Position numbers and translations under genes: made by a program
The notes under the pieces: model-generated
The model's input: only the letters and a program-made list of their open reading frames with translations
What the model was told of the DNA's origin: nothing
Databases searched by the model: none
Shown here: positions 1-5,784 of the stretch, in pieces
How the letters are laid out: each line of letters starts with the position of its first letter
Numbering within the stretch: position 1 is the stretch's first letter
Assembly: GCA_021781695.1 (NCBI GenBank)
Contig: JAJXWG010000022.1
Location: 1-13,781, forward strand
Source: Pseudomonadota bacterium
GTDB lineage: Bacteria; Pseudomonadota; Gammaproteobacteria; Burkholderiales; Gallionellaceae
Direction of reading: 5' to 3'
Length of the DNA: 13,781 nt

Positions 1-945
1 TACGAACAAGCCTGCCTGATGCTGCGCAAATAATTTTCTCGGTGCGCCTTGTCCTGGAATTTCATGACCAGTCGGTTGCCTCCACTCGCCTTTCGGATAG
101 GGCTGATCGGCCAGCGCCCGTTTTGTTCGTTCGAATTCTTCTCGATACTTGTCCAAAAAGACCTGTCTTCCAAACCTCTCCACCAGATATTTGATACGCG
201 ATTTGGCACGCTTGGTTCTATCCGAGTACCTGTTGTGCAAGGACACCAGAGCTTCCAGCGCGAACAACAATTCGCTCTCCTCAATAAATTCTTCCACTAC
301 GATGGATTCGCGCGGTTTGTGTCCCAGACCGCCACCGGCACGCACACGAAATCCGTGTTGCCCATCCCTTTTAACCGCAACCAGACCGCAGTCATGCAGC
401 ATTGCTTGCGCGCAATCTGCCTCGCAACCAGAGAAACTGATCTTGAATTTGCGCGGCAACTGCTGATTGAGCGGGTTGCGTAAAAAATGTGCGGTTGCAC
501 CATCTACATGCGTTGCCACATTTACGTGTTCTCTCGGGCAGACACCCGACAACGGGCATGCGGTCATGTTGCGTATTGTGTTGCCGCAAGCTTCGCGCGT
601 GGTCATGCCAACCTCGGCAAGACGGCGCATTGCAGATGGCATTTCTGCCAAAGGGATAAAATGCACCTGTATCGCCTGGCGTGTTGTCACATGCGCAATG
701 TCGCGTTGTGCATAACTTTCGACCACATCCGCGACCGCATCCAGCTGTTCTGCTTTCAACCGGCCGCCGGGTATCTTGATACGCAGCATGTTCACGCCTT
801 GTTGGCGCTGGCCATACACACCCTGCTGCAGGCGCACCGAGGTAAAACGATCCGCATCGACATCACCTGCATTAAAAGTCGCGATCGCCTGTTCAAAGCG
901 TTTGATTTCATCCAGATCTGATAAATTTCTTGTATTCAATTTCAT
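1..945 (-). CDS. cysI: Nitrite/sulfite reductase hemoprotein, N-terminal part (gene runs off the left edge)
   Basis: The frame is open from the ATG at 945 to base 1, giving 315 residues and no stop, so the C-terminal part lies outside the window. The product is a siroheme/[4Fe-4S] enzyme that reduces sulfite to sulfide (or nitrite to ammonia) with six electrons in the cytoplasm. Residues about 35-110 look like the ferredoxin-like half-domain of the family. The reductase domain follows, with C130-x5-C136 and SGC174-x3-C178, then RAGGGLG near 202-208. That cysteine spacing matches the cluster and siroheme ligands of E. coli CysI, but here it lies in the first half of the protein. The gene starts 5 bp after the permease stop and is probably co-transcribed with it. 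An AGGAG lies only 2 nt before the ATG, so the TTG two codons later (939-937) is a possible real start. The neighbouring cysB favours sulfite as substrate, but a nitrite reductase (NirA) is not excluded. Confidence 0.85.
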   Translation of the reverse strand, partial: MKLNTRNLSDLDEIKRFEQAIATFNAGDVDADRFTSVRLQQGVYGQRQQGVNMLRIKIPGGRLKAEQLDAVADVVESYAQRDIAHVTTRQAIQVHFIPLAEMPSAMRRLAEVGMTTREACGNTIRNMTACPLSGVCPREHVNVATHVDGATAHFLRNPLNQQLPRKFKISFSGCEADCAQAMLHDCGLVAVKRDGQHGFRVRAGGGLGHKPRESIVVEEFIEESELLFALEALVSLHNRYSDRTKRAKSRIKYLVERFGRQVFLDKYREEFERTKRALADQPYPKGEWRQPTGHEIPGQGAPRKLFAQHQAGLFV

Positions 946-950
946 TGCTC

Positions 951-1733
951 CTAAGACAAAATCAGTTTTGTACCGATCAGCATCAGCATGGTTGCAAGCA
1001 GAGGACGTAACACCTTTTCCGGGATTTTGGTGCTCAAATGGCTGCCGATATAAATGCCCGGCAATGAACCCAGCAACAGATGAGCCAGCAACGTCAGATC
1101 GACTGTTCCCAGCGCTAAATGTCCCATGCCTGCAAAAGCGGTAAGTGGAACCGCATGAGCGATATCGGTGCCGACTACTTTTACCGATGGCATGCGCGGA
1201 TACAGGAAAAGCAAGGCTACCGTACCCAACGCGCCGGCACCTATTGAAGAAACCGTCACCAGTGCACCCGCTATTGCGCCTGTAACGATGGTCGCGGCAG
1301 GCAAATAGCGGTGATGCAATTCATGCACAGCACCATCACTGCGCCTGGCGATTTTCTTGATCTGCTCCTTGAACAACAAAGTGACAGCCGTCAGCAGCAG
1401 CGCAACGCTCAGCACGCTGCTCACGAGGCTGTGCATTGCCTTTTCATCCAGCGCCAAGAATTTCATCAACAGAATAGTGACCAGTGTGGCCGGTAAACTA
1501 CCCAGGGATAACAGCCCAACCACTCTCCAGTCCACTGTGCCGCGTCTGCCATGCACCCATACGCCAACCGTCTTGGTCAGCGAGGCGTACAATAAATCAG
1601 TGCCCACGGCAATTGCAGGCGATACACCAAAAACCAGCACCAGCAAAGGCGTCATCAGCGACCCGCCACCCACACCGGTAAAGCCGATGGTCAGCCCGAC
1701 AAAGAATCCAGATAACGTATAAACCCAGTCCAT
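951..1733 (-). CDS. TSUP (TauE/SafE) family anion permease
   Basis: A 260-residue, strongly hydrophobic inner-membrane protein of the sulfite exporter TauE/SafE (TSUP, DUF81) family. The family usually has seven to eight helices, and members move sulfite, sulfate, sulfoacetate and other organic anions. Visible family features are the glycine-rich GVGGGSLMTPLL loop in the first helix pair (about residues 20-31), AVGTDLL shortly after, and a second-half repeat with VGTDIAHAVPL and GSLPGIYIGSHLS. The start ATG at 1733 is preceded by AAAGG at a short distance. The reductase gene begins 5 bp after the stop codon, so the two form one transcription unit, and cysB diverges upstream. From context I infer transport of sulfate or export of excess sulfite. 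The substrate cannot be read from the sequence. Confidence 0.88.
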   Translation of the reverse strand: MDWVYTLSGFFVGLTIGFTGVGGGSLMTPLLVLVFGVSPAIAVGTDLLYASLTKTVGVWVHGRRGTVDWRVVGLLSLGSLPATLVTILLMKFLALDEKAMHSLVSSVLSVALLLTAVTLLFKEQIKKIARRSDGAVHELHHRYLPAATIVTGAIAGALVTVSSIGAGALGTVALLFLYPRMPSVKVVGTDIAHAVPLTAFAGMGHLALGTVDLTLLAHLLLGSLPGIYIGSHLSTKIPEKVLRPLLATMLMLIGTKLILS

Positions 1734-1839
1734 GATGCCTTTCCCGTAAACTCATGGAATGGATTCTAGCGGGAACTCTTTATGCGATTAAATACTTTAA
1801 TGTTACGATAATATAATTATTAGCGATTAAGGATTTGGT
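1734..1839. promoter_or_regulatory. Divergent cysB / TSUP control region
   Basis: This 106-bp gap between divergent genes is much more AT-rich than its flanks. A perfect TATAAT at 1812-1817 sits 22 bp before the cysB ATG, with a weak TTAAAT at 1788-1793 (18-bp spacing) as a possible -35, which would give a very short leader. AAGGA at 1829-1833 is the cysB ribosome binding site. The octamer GCGATTAA occurs twice in direct orientation (1784-1791 and 1823-1830, 39 bp apart). Between them is the inverted repeat ATAAT-ATA-ATTAT (1808-1820). A second inverted repeat, TTCCCG (1741-1746) and CGGGAA (1770-1775), lies closer to the permease gene. LysR-type regulators bind AT-rich dyads in such gaps, so CysB binding here is a reasonable inference, but no exact site can be assigned. 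Confidence 0.55.
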
Positions 1840-2781
1840 ATGAACCTGCACCAATTGCGTTATCTCAATGAAATTGTTCGCCAGGGGCTGAATATTTCAG
1901 GGGCGGCAGAGGCATTGTTTACTTCTCAGCCAGGCATCAGCAAGCAGATAAAACAACTCGAGGAAGAACTGGGTGTTGAGATATTCGTGCGAAACGGCAA
2001 GCGCATCATCGCTATTACCGAACCTGGAAAAGTTGTTTTATCCATCGCACAACGCATGCTGCATGATGCGAAAAATCTCAAGCATGTCGGGCAGGAATTC
2101 AGTGCCCAGGACACCGGACTGTTGACCATCGCAACCACGCATACTCAGGCACGCTATGCCCTACCTCCGATAATAAAGCAGTTCATGAAACGGTATCCCA
2201 AGGTTCAGCTGAGTTTGCATCAGGGCAGCCCAACGCAGATTGCCGAACAGGTATTGAGCGGAGAAGCCGACCTTTGCATTGCCACTGAAAGTTTGTCGCT
2301 TTACGATGACCTGATCACGCTGCCCTGCTATGAATGGAATCACTGTGTGATCACTCCTCTGCATCATCCTTTGCTCAAGGAGAAACAGCTCACGCTGGAA
2401 ATGCTCGCTCAATACCCCATAATTACTTATGACTTTGCTTTCACCGGACGCGGCAAGATTAACGAGGCGTTCCAGAAGGCAGGTATAACACCGAAAATCG
2501 CGCTTACCGCAATCGATGCGGATGTGATTAAGACTTATGTGGAACTGGGAATGGGGGTCGGCATTCTGGCGCAGATGTCATTTGTTCCTGAACGCGACAA
2601 ATACCTGCGCATGATAGAAGCTGAGCATTTGTTCAAGTCCAGCACCACGCGGATTGCGATACACAAGAACGAATATCTACGCGCATACACTTACGATTTT
2701 ATCGAACTGTTTGCACCGCACTTGACCAGAGATGTCATAACGGATGCCATGCACCATCAAAACTTTACACCCGGAAAATAA
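1840..2781 (+). CDS. cysB: LysR-type regulator CysB of sulfur assimilation
   Basis: A 313-residue LysR-family transcription factor. The N-terminal winged helix-turn-helix covers about residues 1-60 (LFTSQPGISKQIKQLEEELG), and a periplasmic-binding-protein-like effector domain covers about 90-290. It is recognisable as CysB rather than a generic LysR protein. TTHTQARYALP at 99-109 places T100, T102 and Q103 at the numbering of the E. coli CysB sulfate/acetylserine site. HQGSPTQIAE, the DADVIKTYVELGMGVG stretch and FAPHLTRDV near the C-terminus also match. E. coli CysB is 324 residues, so only the C-terminal tail is shorter. CysB is a tetrameric activator that uses N-acetylserine as inducer and sulfide or thiosulfate as anti-inducer. 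It diverges from a permease-sulfite reductase pair, its expected target. The paralogue Cbl is an alternative but less likely. AAGGA lies 6 nt before the ATG. Confidence 0.92.
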   Translation: MNLHQLRYLNEIVRQGLNISGAAEALFTSQPGISKQIKQLEEELGVEIFVRNGKRIIAITEPGKVVLSIAQRMLHDAKNLKHVGQEFSAQDTGLLTIATTHTQARYALPPIIKQFMKRYPKVQLSLHQGSPTQIAEQVLSGEADLCIATESLSLYDDLITLPCYEWNHCVITPLHHPLLKEKQLTLEMLAQYPIITYDFAFTGRGKINEAFQKAGITPKIALTAIDADVIKTYVELGMGVGILAQMSFVPERDKYLRMIEAEHLFKSSTTRIAIHKNEYLRAYTYDFIELFAPHLTRDVITDAMHHQNFTPGK

Positions 2782-2975
2782 CACACCTCACCACCTAAAC
2801 GCACTTACAAAAGTTGCACTTCAGAGTTAAATTCACGCTCGTTATCGAAGCCTGCACGTACAACTGATTGCAGCGACATGGCCAATTTAAGCATTGCGCA
2901 TACCCGAGTAAAACCTTCATAATCCGTCTATCGACCCAAAGCCGGTGCAAGCAATACTGCTCAAGGAGAAGGAAG
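2782..2975 (+). promoter_or_regulatory. Leader and candidate promoter of the sensory operon
   Basis: This is a gap between cysB and the binding-protein gene on the same strand. I see no clear intrinsic terminator for cysB. A candidate sigma-70 promoter is TTGCGC (2894-2899) and CATAAT (2918-2923) with an 18-bp spacer, which would start transcription near 2930 and give a leader of about 45 nt. The -10 matches the consensus at five of six positions, the -35 at only three. AGGAG at 2964-2968, 7 nt before the ATG at 2976, is a strong ribosome binding site and fixes the start of the next gene. Confidence 0.4.
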
Positions 2976-3845
2976 ATGTACACCATATGCAAAAGCGCTG
3001 CCATCGCCTTTCTGTTGTTTCCTATCATTTTCGGGCAGGCGCACGCCACCCCCATGCATTCCTTCGTTGTAAGCGATGTCGTCGTCAACTCGGGGCAAGC
3101 CCGGCAGATCGAGTCATTCGTCCACCTCCTTTCCGAAAAATCCGGCTATCCCATGCAGGCTGTTTTCACATCGAACTACACGGAATTGTCCAACATCCTG
3201 AGAGAACACCCCGATGCTGTCGGCTGGACCTGCGGCGCGCCATATGTCGAGGACCACAAGGCCTATGGTCAGCAGCTTATCGCAGTACCGCTGTTTCACG
3301 GAAAACCCCTCTATCACAGTCTCATTCTTGCGCGCAAGGGACGGCCCGAGAAACGCCTTGCCGATTTCAAGGGCGAGGTGCTGGCCTATTCGGACATACG
3401 CTCAAATTCCGGATTCGTCTCCCCCGCATATGCGCTGCTTGGGAAACATATCGACATTTCAAAATATTTCAGATTAACGATCGACACCGGCTCTCATGAA
3501 AACAGCATAGCAGCCCTGTTAAGCGGCCTTGCAGATGTGGCCGCAGTAGATGAATATGTCTGGGTGGAGTACGTGAAAGCTCACCCCGAAGCAGCCGGCA
3601 AGCTGCAGGAACTGGAACGCATGGGTCCTTACCCTTTCACTCCCGTCGTTGCAGGCCACGGTATCGATGAGCGAACCAAGAAGAAACTGCAGGATGCGCT
3701 GACCAGCATGAAGGCAGGCAGCCAAATCATGCTGAGTTTCGGGCTGGATGGATTCACGCTTGAACCGGACAGTTTTTATGCACCGATCGCAAAAATGCTG
3801 GACGCAATCAGGCCGGAAGGAAGTAATGCCGGACACGCCCAGTGA
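2976..3845 (+). CDS. PhnD-type periplasmic substrate-binding protein, probable ligand receptor of the adjacent kinase
   Basis: A 289-residue exported protein. Residues 1-24 form a signal peptide (charged start, hydrophobic core, AHA before T25). The mature part resembles the phosphate/phosphonate-binding PhnD family (Pfam Phosphonate-bd): VGWTCGAPY at 82-90, a YSDIRSNSGFVSPAYALL stretch at 138-155, SHENSIAALLSGLADVAAVD at 173-192, and a C-terminal helix pair. The same fold forms the periplasmic sensor of the tetrathionate kinase TtrS. I chose the ATG at 2976 because AGGAG lies 7 nt upstream and the signal peptide begins there; the open frame extends back to 2868, but that would place a basic 36-residue leader before the signal peptide. 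Its TGA overlaps the kinase GTG (GTGA, 3842-3845). No transporter permease or ATPase gene is nearby, so I infer a sensing role. The ligand is unknown; phosphonate binding is not established. Confidence 0.82.
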   Translation: MYTICKSAAIAFLLFPIIFGQAHATPMHSFVVSDVVVNSGQARQIESFVHLLSEKSGYPMQAVFTSNYTELSNILREHPDAVGWTCGAPYVEDHKAYGQQLIAVPLFHGKPLYHSLILARKGRPEKRLADFKGEVLAYSDIRSNSGFVSPAYALLGKHIDISKYFRLTIDTGSHENSIAALLSGLADVAAVDEYVWVEYVKAHPEAAGKLQELERMGPYPFTPVVAGHGIDERTKKKLQDALTSMKAGSQIMLSFGLDGFTLEPDSFYAPIAKMLDAIRPEGSNAGHAQ

Positions 3846-5326
3846 ATAACTGGCTATCCGGCTCGTTTTTCCGCCAGGTCAGCCTGCTGCTGCTGGTATT
3901 TTCCGTGGTTTCGATCACGGCCTATGCCATTCACAACTTTTACGAACTGCGCCGCCAATGGCGCGACACGATAAAATCCCAGTCTTCCGACGTGACCAGC
4001 CTGATCGCGCTGACTGTAGCGGATGACCTGCGCTACGGAAAACACTTTGATCTCTGGAACAAGCTCAAGCACTTCCAGGAACAAAGCGAACACGACCAGA
4101 ATGGCGCGCTCTACAGATTCAGGGAAATCACTGCACTCGACAATACCGGCAATACGGCCGGTTCCACCGATCCGATAAAACACCCCTTGATGCAGTCTTA
4201 TGGCGCAGCACCAAGCACAACAGTCTTATGGAACAGTGCTGATGCAATCCGCATGGCTGCACCCGTCCAGTTCGGAGGCGAGAAAATCGGTAGCATCATC
4301 GTCGCCTTCGACATCACCCCGTTCAGACAATTCCTCTGGATACACCTGCGCGACTTTGCGATATATTTGTTCCTGGTAACGCTTGCATCCGTCGCTTTCG
4401 GCCTAGCCCTTGCACGCTGGATCACCCGCCCCTTGAGCGACATCCAGAATGTCCTGCCCATGATGGGAAGCGGAAACATTGCGCTTTCCGCGCTCAACCA
4501 GAGGCAGGATGAGTATGGCAGACTTGCCAGGGCCATCGAGTCTGCAGACAAGCATATCCAGGAAGATGCAAAACAGATCAGAATGCATCGCGACACGCTT
4601 GAAGAAACGGTGAAGCTGCGCACTAACGAGCTTACCGCAAGCAACAAGGAGCTGGAAGCTTTCAGCTATTCGGTCTCGCATGACCTGCGCGCACCGCTGC
4701 GCGCGATAGACGGTTTCAGCCTGGCGCTCATCGAGGATTATGGCGACAAGCTCGACGAAACGGCTGCCTCCTATCTGAAGCGCGTCAGAGGAGGTGCGCA
4801 GAAAATGGGCACCCTGATCGACGACCTTCTGCAGCTTTCCCGCGTGACGCGCCTTGAGATGAAGTATGTCAAAATCGATCTCAGCGCAATGGCCGAAAAG
4901 ATCATACAGGGACTCAAACTTGACGATCCAAAACGCGACGCGGAAATTTCTATCTCGCCAGACCTGACAGCAACCGGGGATACCGGGCTGATACAGATCA
5001 TGCTGCAGAACCTGCTAGGCAATGCGTGGAAGTACAGCGGAAAAAAGAATCGCTCCATCATCGAATTTGGTAGCCTTATGCAGGGTGATGAGCTAGTCTA
5101 TTTCATCCGCGACAACGGAGCCGGATTCGACATGCGCTATGTCTCCAAGCTATTCGGTGCATTCCAGCGCCTGCACACCGAAGATGAGTTCCCCGGCACG
5201 GGCATAGGACTTGCCACTGTACAGCGCATCGCCAATCGCCATGGCGGCAGGATATGGGCAGAAGGTAAAGTCGGAGAAGGCAGCTGCTTTTATTTTGTGC
5301 TGCCGCATATTGCAAATCAACCTTAA
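3842..5326 (+). CDS. Membrane sensor histidine kinase (periplasmic sensor, HAMP, HisKA, HATPase)
   Basis: A 494-residue inner-membrane kinase. Segments are TM1 at about 12-31, a periplasmic region of about 138 residues (32-169), TM2 at 170-192, HAMP at about 192-245, a coiled linker, HisKA with the H-box FSYSVSHDLRAP and phospho-acceptor H280, and HATPase_c with N-box N390/N394 (NLLGNAWKYSG), G1 box DNGAGFD (D424) and G2 box GTGIGLA (452-458). All catalytic motifs are present. The H-box and the FGAFQRLH segment resemble the kinases that pair with Rcp1-type single-domain regulators, and such a regulator follows 20 bp downstream. The start is GTG, overlapping the stop of the binding-protein gene by 4 bp with no close ribosome binding site. 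Translational coupling is therefore likely, and it should tie kinase level to binding-protein level. The periplasmic domain is not one I recognise. I infer that it docks the binding protein. Confidence 0.9.
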   Translation: MNNWLSGSFFRQVSLLLLVFSVVSITAYAIHNFYELRRQWRDTIKSQSSDVTSLIALTVADDLRYGKHFDLWNKLKHFQEQSEHDQNGALYRFREITALDNTGNTAGSTDPIKHPLMQSYGAAPSTTVLWNSADAIRMAAPVQFGGEKIGSIIVAFDITPFRQFLWIHLRDFAIYLFLVTLASVAFGLALARWITRPLSDIQNVLPMMGSGNIALSALNQRQDEYGRLARAIESADKHIQEDAKQIRMHRDTLEETVKLRTNELTASNKELEAFSYSVSHDLRAPLRAIDGFSLALIEDYGDKLDETAASYLKRVRGGAQKMGTLIDDLLQLSRVTRLEMKYVKIDLSAMAEKIIQGLKLDDPKRDAEISISPDLTATGDTGLIQIMLQNLLGNAWKYSGKKNRSIIEFGSLMQGDELVYFIRDNGAGFDMRYVSKLFGAFQRLHTEDEFPGTGIGLATVQRIANRHGGRIWAEGKVGEGSCFYFVLPHIANQP

Positions 5327-5346
5327 ATGACAGAACTGGAGTTCAG

Positions 5347-5784
5347 ATGGGAAGCAAAATCATTCTTCTGGTCGAGGACAATCCAGATGACCGCATATTG
5401 ACCGTGCGCGCCTTAAAGCAGCACAATATTTCCAACGAGATAAAAGAAGTAAAGGACGGCCAGGAGGTGCTCGACTATCTCTTCGGCGAGGGGGAGTATG
5501 CGGGACGCGACATCACCATACAGCCGCAGATCATCCTGCTTGATCTCAAACTTCCCAGGGTGGATGGCCTGGAAGTGTTGCAAAGAATACGCGCCGATAG
5601 CCGTACGCGCCGCCTGCCGGTCGTGATTCTCACTTCATCAAACGAACAGAAGGACAGGATCTCAAGCTATGATCTGGGCGCGAACAGCTATGTGCGCAAA
5701 CCTGTCGATTTCAACGAATTCATCGAGGCAGCAAGGCAGCTGGGCATGTACTGGCTGATGCTGAACGAGGCGCCGGATGACTGA
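5347..5784 (+). CDS. Single-domain response regulator, Rcp1/CheY-like
   Basis: A 145-residue receiver domain with no output domain. The acidic pair E10/D11 (LLVEDNPDD), phospho-acceptor D66 (ILLDLKLPRVDG), the switch threonine in VVILTSSNEQ and the lysine in YVRKPVDF are all present, so phosphorylation should work. The long insertion around the DYLFGEGEYAGRD segment (43-55) and the LLDLKLPRVDGLEVL sequence are typical of Rcp1-type partners of phytochrome-like kinases. It follows the kinase after 20 bp with GGAG 6 nt before its ATG, and it overlaps the next gene by 8 bp. It probably takes phosphate from H280 of the kinase. Without an output domain it must act by protein contact, as a phosphate sink, or as a relay. 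The sequence does not say which. Confidence 0.9.
   Translation: MGSKIILLVEDNPDDRILTVRALKQHNISNEIKEVKDGQEVLDYLFGEGEYAGRDITIQPQIILLDLKLPRVDGLEVLQRIRADSRTRRLPVVILTSSNEQKDRISSYDLGANSYVRKPVDFNEFIEAARQLGMYWLMLNEAPDD

Noticed and set aside
49..921. Overlapping plus-strand frames of up to 144 residues at the left edge
   Set aside because: The minus strand in this stretch is one uninterrupted reductase frame with family motifs; the plus-strand frames are shadows.
2868..2975. 36-residue upstream extension of the binding-protein frame
   Set aside because: It would put a basic segment before the signal peptide and ignore the strong AGGAG ahead of the ATG at 2976. The candidate promoter also lies inside it.
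2976..3845. Reading the binding protein as part of a phosphonate ABC importer
   Set aside because: No permease or ATPase gene is adjacent on either side, and the gene is translationally coupled to a kinase instead.
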